Shown here one piece after another: positions 25,177-34,753 of a stretch of DNA of 64,000 nt. The stretch lies in assembly GCF_003732665.1 (NCBI RefSeq), contig NZ_MOBP01000023.1, forward strand, positions 248,001 to 312,000, written 5' to 3'. This stretch comes from Pseudomonas frederiksbergensis. Lineage in GTDB: Bacteria > Pseudomonadota > Gammaproteobacteria > Pseudomonadales > Pseudomonadaceae. The first letter of the stretch is position 1. Every line of letters begins with the position of its first letter. Made by a program: the position numbers and the translations under genes. The notes under the pieces were generated by a model. It saw nothing but the letters and a program-made list of their open reading frames with translations, had not been told where the DNA came from and did no database searches.

Positions 25177-28100
25177 TTATCGCTGCGCCATTGTCGGCGC
25201 CGCGCATTCGGTGTTGCGACCCGGCTGCAAATACGGCGTCAGAATCGGCGCCATCCCCTTGAGTACCTGCACTGGCAACGCCGAAGTGAACTTGAATTGT
25301 TCGGCGGAGCGACCCGGCACGAATGCGGTCAAGGTGCCGAAGTGGTGATCGCCGATGTAGAACACAAAGGTCGCGGTGCGGTTGATCGATTTCGAACTGA
25401 GGATCCGTCCACCCGAGCCAATCGCTTCGATGCGGTTATCCCCGGTGCCGGTCTTGCCGCCCATGGCCAGCGGTGTGCCGTCCGGGGTTTTGAAACTGCC
25501 TGACACCCGTTTTGCCGTACCGGCGTCGACCACGTGGGACAAGGCTTCGCGCATGGCCGCGGCCACCTCGGACGGCATCACCCGTTTGCCGACGTTCGGG
25601 TCATTCACCACTTGGGTTTCATAGGGCGTATTGGCGGCGAAATGCAGGCTGTCGATCCGCAGGGTGGGCATGCGAATGCCGTCGTTGAGGATGGTGCCGA
25701 TCAGCTCGGCCAACGCGGCGGGACGGTCGCCGGAACTGCCAATGGCCGTGGCCAGTGACGGCACCAGGTGGTCGAACGGGTAGCCGACTTTCTGCCAGCG
25801 CTGATGAATGTCGAGGAACGCCTCGATCTCCAGCATGGTGCGGATGCGACTGTCCCGGGCGCCCTTGTGCTTGCTCTTGAACAGCCAGCTATAAACTTCC
25901 TGGCGCTCGAACTGGCTGGCTTTGACGATCTCACTCCACTTGGCGTCCGGGTGGTTCAACAGGTAGCCGATCAGCCACAGGTCCAGCGGGTGGACCTTGG
26001 CGATGAAGCCCTGATCGGGCAGGTCATAAGAGCCGGGGCCGTAGCTCAAGTAGAGGCGCTCGAGACGTTCGTCAGTGAGTTTTTCCGTGAGCTTGGCGCC
26101 TTTGAGGTGCGCGCGCACGAAGGTATTGAAGGCGGCTTGCTCGGCGTCCGGGTACAGATAACGGTGCACGGCGGCCATGCGGATCGGGGTCGGGCGCATG
26201 CTGTCGAGGAAGGTTTCCAGGCGCGAGTCGGTGTCCTTGTTCCTGTATTTTTTCCAGAATTTGAGCAGGAACGAGGTGCCTTCCTTATCGGCGAACGACG
26301 CCAGGTATTCCTGACGGCGTGGGTCGCGGTCGTCCTTGAGCAGTTCGGCGCTGCTGTTGGGGCCGGAGTAGGTGGTGTAGCGCACGATGTCGCGCATCAG
26401 CCGAATGAACGGCAGGTTGATCGATTCGCGAATGGCATCGCGCAGGGTCGGCATGCGGCCGTTGTCTTCGTTACGGAAGTTGTGGAACACATGCAACCCG
26501 CCACCGGTGAAAAACGCCTCGCCCGGGCTGGCGGAGTATTTGCGATCAAGGGCGGCGCCGAGCATTTTTGGCAGGCTGCGGTCGGTGTTCTGGATCAGGT
26601 AATCGACGACCCAGCGGGTCAGGCGATCCTGATCGGGCACGTCGGTTTTTTTCAGCTCGGCCACGGTCTTGTCGCCGTACTTGTCGTGCAGCTCAGAGAT
26701 GATCTGCAGGTAGGTGGTCAGCACCCGCATCTTGGCGGTGGAGCCCAATTCCAGTTTGCTGCCTTCGTTGATATCGAAGGGTTGATCGGTGCTGTCGGTC
26801 TGCACCCGTACGCGGGAGCCGTCCGGGGTCAGTTCGAACAGGGTGAAGCTGTAGCGCACCGCCGTGGTGCTGGTGGGCGTCAGCAGGCGTTCGCCGATCA
26901 GGCCGATCTGCCCGGCGAACACCGGGTCGGCCAGGTGCTTGAGGTATTCGGTGGCCTGGGCCTGCAAGTCACTTTGCAAGGTGCTGGTGGCCGACAGGTC
27001 GAGGCGGTCGAGGTCGTACAGAGGACGGTTGAGCATCGACGCCAAGCGGCTGCGGGCGGTGCTGATGCCTTTGTTGGTTTCGATGGGTTGGATGGTCGGT
27101 TGGGTCTGCCAGTCGCGATACGTCACTTGACTGGCCAGCGCCGAGGCGGCCAGTGGCGCATCGATGACATTGTTCAGGGCCAGCAGGCGAATGTGGCTGT
27201 CGGTGAGGTCGGCCAGTTCTTCGTGGCCCTTGGTCAGGTAATGGGAAGGGCGACGCTGGGCGATCATCAGCGACAACATTTCCCGCAGGGCCAGGCCTTT
27301 GGCGGCCATGGTTTTTGGATCCGTGGCGGTGCTGGCCAGGGTTTCATTGGCCTGGTTGAAATCGGCGCCATACCAGACCCGCAAACCCTCGGCCATGCCG
27401 TGCACTTCACCGTGACCGGGAACGGCCGACAGCGGCACGCTGTTGAGGTAATCACGCACCACGTTCTGCCGCACCTGCAAGGTTTGCGGCCCCGGTTGAT
27501 AGGCGCGCACGCTGGCGGAAATCATCTGCCGGATCTTCTCCGCGCCGGACACGGTCAAGCCATCGGGGGAGTGACGGTATTTCTCAAGCTGCGTCGCCAA
27601 GGTACTGCCGCCCGCGGACTGCCCCGGCAAGTGCATCAGCTTCGCCACTTGGGACCACGCGGCCATGCCGAAGCGCGGCCAGTCCACAGCGGGGTTGGCC
27701 AGGGGCTGTTTTGGATCCAGCAAAAAACGGTTTTCGATGAACAGCAAACTGTTGACCACCACCGGCGGGATCGAGTCGAAGCTGGAATAGAGCTGCTGCG
27801 GGTATTTGAACTGATACAGCGGCGCGGCCCGGCAATCGGTGATCGACAGCCCGGCCTGGATTTTCTCGGAATAGGGGACGAAAAAGCCCTTGTCGGTGTA
27901 CTTCATCAACGCCGGAGAAAAGCGGGTTTGCGCGGCAATCACATAGTTGCGCTTGAGCAGCCGCGGCAGAAAATCCCCCATGGAGCTGTAGCCCAGACGC
28001 AAATCGAACGGTCCGGCACCGGGGTAGCGAATAGCATCGCTGGGGCCGGGTTGCAGGTCATAGCTCAAGGACGCGGCAAATTTGCTGACTTCCCGGGATT

Positions 28101-28302
28101 GAAACTTCGACGTGCGCATTTCCTTCGCGGCGGCCAGGCCCAGCACGATCAGGATAATCAGCAGCAACAACCAGAACGCCTTCCAGCCGTGTTTGGTACG
28201 GCGGGGTTTTTCAGGTAAAGGCGCATCATCCACACGTTCAGTCGGAACCACGGTTTTACTCGAATCGCTTTGCCATAACGCGCCCATAGTCGACTGATCC
28301 AT
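25177..28302 (-). CDS. Class A penicillin-binding protein (transglycosylase/transpeptidase)
   Basis: 1041 residues. A short cytosolic tail and one membrane helix (about 42-58) precede a GT51 domain with FIENRFLLDP and GGSTLATQLEKYRHSPDG; the catalytic glutamate is kept, but the usual EDxxFxxH is altered. The transpeptidase domain has STAK (Ser521, Lys524) and KTGTG (Lys950). It polymerises and cross-links peptidoglycan in the periplasm. It is longer than housekeeping PBP1a/1b because of a large insertion between the SxxK and KTG motifs. It is probably monocistronic. Confidence 0.85.
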   Translation of the reverse strand: MDQSTMGALWQSDSSKTVVPTERVDDAPLPEKPRRTKHGWKAFWLLLLIILIVLGLAAAKEMRTSKFQSREVSKFAASLSYDLQPGPSDAIRYPGAGPFDLRLGYSSMGDFLPRLLKRNYVIAAQTRFSPALMKYTDKGFFVPYSEKIQAGLSITDCRAAPLYQFKYPQQLYSSFDSIPPVVVNSLLFIENRFLLDPKQPLANPAVDWPRFGMAAWSQVAKLMHLPGQSAGGSTLATQLEKYRHSPDGLTVSGAEKIRQMISASVRAYQPGPQTLQVRQNVVRDYLNSVPLSAVPGHGEVHGMAEGLRVWYGADFNQANETLASTATDPKTMAAKGLALREMLSLMIAQRRPSHYLTKGHEELADLTDSHIRLLALNNVIDAPLAASALASQVTYRDWQTQPTIQPIETNKGISTARSRLASMLNRPLYDLDRLDLSATSTLQSDLQAQATEYLKHLADPVFAGQIGLIGERLLTPTSTTAVRYSFTLFELTPDGSRVRVQTDSTDQPFDINEGSKLELGSTAKMRVLTTYLQIISELHDKYGDKTVAELKKTDVPDQDRLTRWVVDYLIQNTDRSLPKMLGAALDRKYSASPGEAFFTGGGLHVFHNFRNEDNGRMPTLRDAIRESINLPFIRLMRDIVRYTTYSGPNSSAELLKDDRDPRRQEYLASFADKEGTSFLLKFWKKYRNKDTDSRLETFLDSMRPTPIRMAAVHRYLYPDAEQAAFNTFVRAHLKGAKLTEKLTDERLERLYLSYGPGSYDLPDQGFIAKVHPLDLWLIGYLLNHPDAKWSEIVKASQFERQEVYSWLFKSKHKGARDSRIRTMLEIEAFLDIHQRWQKVGYPFDHLVPSLATAIGSSGDRPAALAELIGTILNDGIRMPTLRIDSLHFAANTPYETQVVNDPNVGKRVMPSEVAAAMREALSHVVDAGTAKRVSGSFKTPDGTPLAMGGKTGTGDNRIEAIGSGGRILSSKSINRTATFVFYIGDHHFGTLTAFVPGRSAEQFKFTSALPVQVLKGMAPILTPYLQPGRNTECAAPTMAQR

Positions 28303-29241
28303 TCACGCAGATTGATCGGACTTGTCTGAAGCTTAGACGGTGGTTGGCGATGGTGAAAAAATTGTGAATAGAGAAATATCGAAATCGTATGAATGGTTGT
28401 GTCCCACGGAGAGCGAGGCTATTAAGTTCACTACTGCCCTGTGGCGAGCGAGCTTGCTCGCGCTGGGCTGCGCAACGGCCCCTTTTTTGAGAGCGCTGCG
28501 CGCTCAAACGGAAGCAAGCTCCCTCGCCACAAAGCGTGGTGAGGCTCAGATGTGATGATCGAAGCCAAAATCGGACTTGTTGCCCGCGATGTCATGAAGT
28601 TGAACACTGCCCTGTGGCGAGCGAGCTTGCTCGCGCTGGGCTGCGCAGCGGCCCCTTTTTGGTGAGCGCTGCGCGCTCAAACGGGAGCAAGCTCCCTCGC
28701 CACAAAGCGTGGTGAGGCTCAGATGTGATGATCAAAGCCAAAATCGGACTTGTTGCCCGCGATGTCATGAAGTTGAACACTGCCCTGTGGCGAGCGAGCT
28801 TGCTCGCGCTGGGCTGCGCAGCGGCCCCTTTTTGGTGAGCGCTGCGCGCTCAAGCGGGAGCAAGCTCCCTCGCCACAAAGCGTGGTGAGGCTCAGATGTG
28901 ATGATCGAAGCCAAAATCGGACTTGTTGCCGGGATGTCATGAAGTTGAACACTGCCCTGTGGCGAGCGAGCTTGCTCGCGCTGGGCTGCGCAGCGGCCCC
29001 TTTTTTGAGAGCGCTGCGCGCTCAAACGGAAGCAAGCTCCCTCGCCACAAAGCGTGGTGCGGCTCAGATGTGATGATCGAAGCCAAAATCGGACTTGTTG
29101 CCCGCGATGTCATGAAGTTGAACACGGCCCTGTGGCGAGCGAGCTTGCTCGCGCTGGGCTGCGCAGCGGCCCCTTTTTGGTGAGCGCTGCGCGCTCAAAC
29201 GGGAGCAAGCTCCCTCGCCACAGAGAGCCTCAGAGGTTCTG
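28303..29241. other. Non-coding region filled by a tandem REPIN array
   Basis: About 130 bp of upstream sequence for the PBP gene is followed by five tandem palindromic units up to the RAYT gene. Open frames inside the array are repeats of the same palindrome read in different phases and are not genes. Confidence 0.85.
28434..29222. repeat. Tandem array of five REPIN units, period 173 bp
   Basis: Units begin at 28434, 28607, 28780, 28952 and 29125 (steps 173, 173, 172, 173). Each holds TGTGGCGAGCGAGCTTGCTC and an imperfect inverted copy ending CTCCCTCGCCACA, with a second inner palindrome around CTGCGCAGCG. Units are joined by a conserved linker of about 70 bp. Two inner variants alternate (CCCTTTTTTGAGAGCG in units 1 and 4, CCCTTTTTGGTGAGCG in 2, 3 and 5). 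Confidence 0.92.
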
Positions 29242-29700
29242 TCAAAGCCAGTAGGCATCCCAGAGCGGATAGTCGCCGACTTCCTCCACAAGCCCTGCAC
29301 GTACCGGATTGGCGAGGATGTAATGAGCAAATGGCAGAAGTTCTTCACCATCGCGGATGGCCCGGTCGTGGTAGCCGCTTTGCCAGAAAGCCCCCTGAGT
29401 GCCTGATGCTCGGTTAATGCTCAATGTGCTGCGGGATTTTATAGCTTGCATGACTTGCGCCAGGGAGCGCTGCTCAAGTTGCACCAGCCAATGAAAGTGG
29501 TCTGGCATGATGACCCAGGCAATCGAATTGACCCATTGTTGTTCATGGGCTCGTCTGAGTTCAGCCACTAATAGACGCCCCAAGCACCAATCACTGAACA
29601 CCCGCCTGCGTTGATATACGACTGCCGTGATCAGATAGCCTCGGCCCCGTTCTGAACATCGTCCATGGCGTAGCCGATGGGAATTTGGATGTTTTTGCAT
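29242..29700 (-). CDS. REP-associated tyrosine transposase (RAYT)
   Basis: 152 residues of the HUH single-strand transposase family (IS200/IS605-related Y1). The metal-binding motif is MPDHFHWLVQ (His68, His70), and candidate catalytic tyrosines are Tyr110 (WQSGYHDR) and Tyr127 (FAHYILANPVRAGL). RAYTs move or amplify REP sequences and are flanked by them. Here a five-unit array ends 20 bp beyond its stop, and another REPIN of the same subtype lies 122 bp upstream of its start. It appears intact. Confidence 0.9.
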   Translation of the reverse strand: MQKHPNSHRLRHGRCSERGRGYLITAVVYQRRRVFSDWCLGRLLVAELRRAHEQQWVNSIAWVIMPDHFHWLVQLEQRSLAQVMQAIKSRSTLSINRASGTQGAFWQSGYHDRAIRDGEELLPFAHYILANPVRAGLVEEVGDYPLWDAYWL

Positions 29701-30326
29701 TCCATTGCGTCCTTTTGCAGTGATCTGAAATGACCCTAGCCCGCCCCCTTCCTACTTGAGCCGGCAACTGCTGTCCGAATATTCCGAATTTGATGAAGGA
29801 CTCACGGTGGAAACCATTTCCTGTGGCGAGGGAGCTTGCTCCCGCAGGGGTGCGAAGCAGCCCCAAATCCAGGCATCGCGGTCGGTCTGAAAAATCTCAA
29901 TTGCAAGGTTGCGACTGCTGCGCAGTCGAGCGGGAGCAAGCTCCCTCGCCACAGGAGTGGCATCGTCTGTAATGGCTGGACTAGAGCTCTCGAGAAAAGA
30001 AAACCAACCTTCGCCGTAACATGACGATGCACCAATGCTGTGCAATACTCCCCGCCGTTTTTGCAGCGAATATTCCTACAAAACTCAGGTAATGCGCCTC
30101 CGTAAACAGCGCTTTTAGCGAGAGTTGTGCCTGAATGTTGTGGTTTATAGAGTGAAAAAGCCTGTCGGAAGCTTTTTATACTGCACGCCCCGCTGATCTT
30201 GCAGGTTTTGTCCTACAAGACGGGTTTGCCCATAAGGCAGGCCCGGTATCAGGAAGCGCTGGCTTACCGGTCCGCCCTTCGTTTACTCGGTGGTCACATC
30301 CAATAACAAGACGAGGTTGTACCCCT
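29701..30326. other. 626-bp intergenic region: REPIN plus permease leader
   Basis: It contains a REPIN at 29822-29953, then sequence without a supported gene. A good -10 hexamer TATACT lies at 30177-30182, with no convincing -35. If used, it gives a leader of about 140 nt containing several short inverted repeats (for example CTTGCAGG / CCTACAAG) before the permease ATG. Confidence 0.5.
29822..29953. repeat. REPIN, RAYT-associated subtype
   Basis: Arms TGTGGCGAGGGAGCTTGCTC and complement. It shares the GTGGCGAG end with the tandem array on the other side of the RAYT, unlike the TGTGGGAGC or TGTAGGAGC types elsewhere. Confidence 0.88.
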
Positions 30327-31748
30327 ATGCCAGCAGGCAATCATCTGCCCCAAGGCGAGGCCGCTCAGGGCGGCCCGCTTAAACGCGAACTGGGCGAACG
30401 GCATATTCGTTTGATGGCACTCGGTGCCTGTATCGGCGTCGGCCTATTCCTGGGTTCGGCCAAGGCCATCGAAATGGCCGGCCCGGCGATCATGCTGTCC
30501 TACATCATTGGCGGCCTGGCGATCCTGGTGATCATGCGCGCCCTCGGCGAGATGGCCGTGCACAACCCGGTCGCCGGCTCCTTCAGCCGTTACGCCCAAG
30601 ACTATCTCGGCCCCCTGGCCGGTTTCCTGACCGGTTGGAATTACTGGTTCCTGTGGCTGGTGACCTGCGTCGCGGAAATCACTGCGGTGGCGGTGTACAT
30701 GGGCGTCTGGTTCCCCGAGGTGCCGCGCTGGATCTGGGCGCTGTCGGCGTTGATCAGCATGGGCACCATCAACCTGATCGCGGTGAAGGCCTTCGGTGAG
30801 TTCGAGTTCTGGTTCGCCCTGATCAAGATCGTCACCATCATTGCGATGGTCATCGGCGGTATCGGCGTGATCGCGTTCGGCTTCGGCAATGACGGCGTGG
30901 CCCTGGGGATTTCCAATCTGTGGGCCCACGGCGGCTTCATGCCCAATGGCGTGCAAGGCGTGTTGATGTCCCTGCAAATGGTGATGTTCGCCTACCTCGG
31001 CGTCGAAATGATCGGCCTGACCGCCGGTGAAGCGAAGAACCCGCAGAAGACCATCCCCAATGCGATCGGCTCGGTGTTCTGGCGCATCCTGTTGTTCTAC
31101 GTCGGTGCGTTGTTCGTGATCCTGTCGATTTACCCGTGGAACGAAATCGGCACCCAGGGCAGCCCGTTCGTGATGACCTTCGAGCGTCTGGGGATCAAGA
31201 CTGCGGCGGGCATCATTAACTTCGTTGTGATTACTGCGGCGCTGTCGTCGTGCAACGGTGGCATCTTCAGCACCGGGCGCATGCTCTACAGCCTGGCGCA
31301 GAACGGCCAGGCCCCGGCCGGTTTTGCCACGACTTCCAGCAATGGCGTGCCCCGTCGTGCGTTGCTGCTGTCGATCTTCGTGCTGTTGCTGGGCGTGCTG
31401 CTCAACTACATGGTCCCGGAAAAAGTCTTTGTCTGGGTGACGGCAATTGCCACCTTCGGCGCGATCTGGACCTGGGTGATGATCCTGCTGGCTCAGCTCA
31501 AATTCCGCAAAGGCCTGAGCGCCAGCGAACGGGCCGGGCTGAAATACAAGATGTGGTTGTACCCGGTCAGCTCCTATCTGGCGCTGGCATTCCTGGTGCT
31601 GGTGGTCGGCCTGATGGCGTACTTCCCGGACACCCGCGTGGCGTTGTATGTGGGGCCGGCGTTCCTGGTACTGCTGACGGTGTTGTTCTACGTGTTCAAG
31701 CTGCAACCGACCAATGCGACGCAAGGTGCGGTGCGTTCGGCTTCGTAA
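30327..31748 (+). CDS. APC-family amino acid permease (ProY/AroP-like)
   Basis: 473 residues with 12 hydrophobic segments and the AAT-family signatures LKRELGERHIRLMALGACIGVGLFLG and NPVAGSFSRYAQDYLGPLAGFLTGWNYW. It imports an amino acid by proton symport across the inner membrane. The sequence is close to proline-specific ProY-type permeases, but specificity cannot be fixed from sequence. GAGG 10 bp upstream supports the ATG at 30327. A strong terminator follows, so it is probably a single-gene unit. Confidence 0.88.
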   Translation: MPAGNHLPQGEAAQGGPLKRELGERHIRLMALGACIGVGLFLGSAKAIEMAGPAIMLSYIIGGLAILVIMRALGEMAVHNPVAGSFSRYAQDYLGPLAGFLTGWNYWFLWLVTCVAEITAVAVYMGVWFPEVPRWIWALSALISMGTINLIAVKAFGEFEFWFALIKIVTIIAMVIGGIGVIAFGFGNDGVALGISNLWAHGGFMPNGVQGVLMSLQMVMFAYLGVEMIGLTAGEAKNPQKTIPNAIGSVFWRILLFYVGALFVILSIYPWNEIGTQGSPFVMTFERLGIKTAAGIINFVVITAALSSCNGGIFSTGRMLYSLAQNGQAPAGFATTSSNGVPRRALLLSIFVLLLGVLLNYMVPEKVFVWVTAIATFGAIWTWVMILLAQLKFRKGLSASERAGLKYKMWLYPVSSYLALAFLVLVVGLMAYFPDTRVALYVGPAFLVLLTVLFYVFKLQPTNATQGAVRSAS

Positions 31749-31767
31749 GGTTTGATGCCTGAAATGC

Positions 31768-31799
31768 AAAAGCCCCGGTCGTGATGATCGGGGCTTTTT
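31768..31799 (+). terminator. Rho-independent terminator
   Basis: The stem AAAAGCCCCG / CGGGGCTTTT with an 11-nt loop is followed by more T residues, 20 bp after the permease stop. The flanking A and T tracts make it bidirectional, also serving the convergent OpgC gene. Confidence 0.9.
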
Positions 31800-31803
31800 C
31801 GTT

Positions 31804-32928
31804 TCAGACTGTCGCGGGTATGGGGGATTGGGTCAGCCGCTTATGGAAATCCAGCCAAGCCCCCAACAATCCCATCAGACCAACCCCCACCAGCGCCGTG
31901 AAAATCTGCATGGCAAAGGCGTCGTTGGTCATGGCGTTGATCATGTCCGCCAGGGGCGCCAGCAGCACGCCGAGGCAGAAGATTTCCAGCGAGTAACGAC
32001 CCATGCGGCAACTCTGTTGTGCCCACCAGTTTCGAGTCCAGCTACGGCCGGGCAGCAACTTGGCGGTGACGTAGGCCAGCGCCAGGAAATGCACCAGCCG
32101 TACCGGCGACAGGTCAGTCTTGCTGATCGGGTACAACAGGTTGCTCAGCCACGCCGGCATTACCGCGTCGTGAATTTCCGGCCAGCGCCAGGAGATCGTA
32201 ATCACCCCGGCGAACACCACGTACACCGCTGCACTGACAAACAAAGGCTGGTGCATTAAAGAACGTGTGTCGGGCAATCGCGGACGCTGCCCGTAAATCG
32301 CCGCCGCGCCGCCAAGCACAAACAGCAATTGCCACACGACGGGGTTGAAATACCACACGCCATCCTTGATCGCCGCCAGGTTCCAGCCGAACCACGGCGC
32401 CAGCAGATACACCGTCAACGACAGCGCCACTACCGCCCACGCCTTGCGTACCAACAGCGGCAGCGCCAACGGCAAACCGGCCAGCAGCACGATGTACAGC
32501 GGCAACGGGTCCATGAGGTTCGGTTTGAAGCGCAGCAGCAACTCATCCGTCAACGCTTGCTGAGGGTTGGTGATGAAGTGGTGCATGCCCATTTCTTCCA
32601 CCAGGTCGCGGGTTTCCACATGGCTGTTGGCGAAGAACACAATGCCCATCAGCATCGCCAACAAGAAGATATGCACCACATAGAGCACCCAGGTGCGGCG
32701 CAGGATTTTCAGGCAGGCGATCAAATAGCCGTCGCGCTGGAGGATTTTTCCGTAGGCCAGGACCGCCGCGTAGCCGGCCAGAAACACGAAGATTTCTGCG
32801 GCGTCGCTGAAGCCGAAATTACGCAGGGTGATTTGCCCGAGGGGGTTGTGGGGCACGTGATCCCAGAAAATGAAGATCAGGGCCAGGCCTCGGAAAAAGT
32901 CGATTCGATGATCGCGTTCAGATGTCAT
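31804..32928 (-). CDS. OpgC-family inner-membrane protein
   Basis: 374 residues with about ten membrane helices and the OpgC core DHRIDFFRGLALIFIFWDHVP. OpgC proteins transfer succinyl groups to osmoregulated periplasmic glucans; many family members act on other substrates. The open frame extends to 32994, but the conserved start of the family is the Met at 32928, and no ribosome site precedes the earlier ATG. It may modify the glycan made by the divergent sugar operon; that link is only positional. Confidence 0.82.
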   Translation of the reverse strand: MTSERDHRIDFFRGLALIFIFWDHVPHNPLGQITLRNFGFSDAAEIFVFLAGYAAVLAYGKILQRDGYLIACLKILRRTWVLYVVHIFLLAMLMGIVFFANSHVETRDLVEEMGMHHFITNPQQALTDELLLRFKPNLMDPLPLYIVLLAGLPLALPLLVRKAWAVVALSLTVYLLAPWFGWNLAAIKDGVWYFNPVVWQLLFVLGGAAAIYGQRPRLPDTRSLMHQPLFVSAAVYVVFAGVITISWRWPEIHDAVMPAWLSNLLYPISKTDLSPVRLVHFLALAYVTAKLLPGRSWTRNWWAQQSCRMGRYSLEIFCLGVLLAPLADMINAMTNDAFAMQIFTALVGVGLMGLLGAWLDFHKRLTQSPIPATV

Positions 32929-33153
32929 GACTGAGGGCTCTTGAACGTGTTTTGAAAAGGAGTATTTCGCGACACAAAAGGTTGCGTGCCCCATATCGGC
33001 GGCGCAGGGTGGCGTGATTGGCCGTTAATTGCAAAGTGGGGGTATTACGGGATATTGCCCGTGATAGCCGTCTATCTTAAACACGGTGATTAAAGCCTTG
33101 CAGCAGGATCAAAGCTTCACGGATTGAATGCAGTCATCCGAAGGGGCATTGAC

Positions 33154-34647
33154 ATGAGGATGGGCGATTGGCTCGACAGAGAACTCGGCGGCCGACGGGT
33201 CTGGCTGTTTTTTCTCATGGCGACCTTTGCCTACGTCCTGCCGCTGATCCTCGCGGATTATCCCTACATCGATGACAGTTGGCGCGCACTGGCCGCCGGC
33301 ATGGGCTGGTCGGAGGAAGGCCGCTTGTTCACCCAGCTGTTCTACAACTGGCTGACGTTCAGCGGTGCGGCGCCGAACATTTTCCCCTTACCCTTACTGA
33401 TCGCCACGCTGGCGATGTCGTGGGCATTGACCCGCCTGACCTTCCACTACTTCGCCGAACCGACCCTGACCCATTGCCTGGTGGTGCTCGGGTTCTGGTA
33501 CAACCCGTTCTTCCTGCAAAACCTGTCCTATCAATACGACGGGCCGGCCATGGCCCTGAGCCTGGTGGCGGTGATTTTCGCGATCACCTTTCGCAGCGCC
33601 TCGCGGGTCCAGCAATGGGTCGTGCCGGCGTTGCTGATTGCCCTGGCGTTGGGGCTGTATCAAGTCAGCATCAATGTGTTTCTCGGCTTGTGTGCTTTGG
33701 AGCTGCTGCGCGCCGCCGGGGCCAGACTGCCCTGGCCCCAGTGGTGGCGATTGATCGGCTGGAAAGCCGCGCAAGTGACGCTGGCCTGGCTGATCTACTT
33801 CGTCACGGCGGGGGCCTACATGAATCAGCACCGCACCCCGTTATTGAATTGGGGGGCGGCGCCACTGCTGCAAGTCGAGACCAACGTGGCCCGGGTGCTG
33901 GAAAAGGTCATGTTGCTGTTTCACGGTGGCTTCGGCTGGGTGTTTGCGGCGTTGTTGCTGTGTGCCGTTGCCGGTGGCGTCTTGCTCATCGAACGGCAGC
34001 AGACGGGGCCGAAGAGAGTGGTGATGGCGTGTCTGTGCTTATTGATCTTGCCCGTCGTGGTGTTTCTGGTGCCCGGCGCCGCGCTGTTTTTCCGCGACTT
34101 CAACGAAGGCGCCCGCACCTTGATGGGGTTTTCCGTGGTGCTGGTGCTGCTGTTCTACCTCAGCCATTCGGCGCTGGCGACCGTGCATCCACGGCTGCCG
34201 CTGCTGTTGTTGATCCCGCTGCTGGCCATGCTCTCCCTGTCCTTCGCCTATGGCCGGGTGCTGGTGATGCAGAAGACCTTCGCCAACACCGCGCTCAATG
34301 CGTTGAGCTACGACATCGCCTCCCGCCCGGCCCTGCGCGATGCCAAACGCATTTACCTCTCGGTGGCGTACTCCGATCACTGGCTGACCGCTGCCGCTGG
34401 TTCATTCAAGCAACTGCCGGTGCTGCAGTACTTGCTGAACACCGACTACTACATGCTCGCCGAAACCCTGCCGAAAGCCGGCATCACCAACGTGGTGGCC
34501 GAGCGGGAGCGGCGCAATGCAACCCGTGTCGGGTATCAGGGGTTTGTGCCATTGGTGGATAGCCAGTACTACCGGATTTATCTGCTGGGTGATTACGGTT
34601 TTATCGTGATGAAGGAGCCGAGGCCGATTGTTGAACTGCAATGGTGA
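33154..34647 (+). CDS. GtrII-like membrane glycosyltransferase
   Basis: 497 residues with 10-12 membrane helices and an acidic periplasmic loop early on (YPYIDDSWRALAAGMGWSEEGR), typical of GtrII-type GT-C enzymes. These move a sugar from a polyprenyl-phosphate donor to O-antigen. The frame opens at a TTG (33124), but the ATG at 33154 has AGGGG at a good distance. It is the first gene of the operon. No gtrB is present to make polyprenyl-P-glucose; the operon instead makes a DprE-type donor, so the sugar transferred may be arabinose. Confidence 0.78.
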   Translation: MRMGDWLDRELGGRRVWLFFLMATFAYVLPLILADYPYIDDSWRALAAGMGWSEEGRLFTQLFYNWLTFSGAAPNIFPLPLLIATLAMSWALTRLTFHYFAEPTLTHCLVVLGFWYNPFFLQNLSYQYDGPAMALSLVAVIFAITFRSASRVQQWVVPALLIALALGLYQVSINVFLGLCALELLRAAGARLPWPQWWRLIGWKAAQVTLAWLIYFVTAGAYMNQHRTPLLNWGAAPLLQVETNVARVLEKVMLLFHGGFGWVFAALLLCAVAGGVLLIERQQTGPKRVVMACLCLLILPVVVFLVPGAALFFRDFNEGARTLMGFSVVLVLLFYLSHSALATVHPRLPLLLLIPLLAMLSLSFAYGRVLVMQKTFANTALNALSYDIASRPALRDAKRIYLSVAYSDHWLTAAAGSFKQLPVLQYLLNTDYYMLAETLPKAGITNVVAERERRNATRVGYQGFVPLVDSQYYRIYLLGDYGFIVMKEPRPIVELQW

Positions 34648-34753
34648 CCGTTGGTCCGGAACAGGGGCAGACCTGTAATTTCTGACAGTAGACGGCATCC
34701 GGTGGTGATTTTAGTTTGAGAGGCACCTCTGGCGGCGACGGGAAAGAGCCAGC

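Noticed and set aside
25768..28218. 816-residue open frame antisense to the PBP gene
   Set aside because: No domain or start signal; its composition is that of a reversed GC-rich gene.
28434..29222. Possible CRISPR array (regular repeats)
   Set aside because: Units are 173 bp, palindromic, and the spacers are identical; no cas genes are near. They are REPINs.
28340..29254. Several small open frames in the repeat array
   Set aside because: They are the same repeat translated in different phases with no ribosome sites.
33279..34562. 427-residue plus-strand frame inside the GtrII-like gene
   Set aside because: It overlaps a multi-helix membrane protein in another frame and shows arginine/glycine-rich shadow composition.
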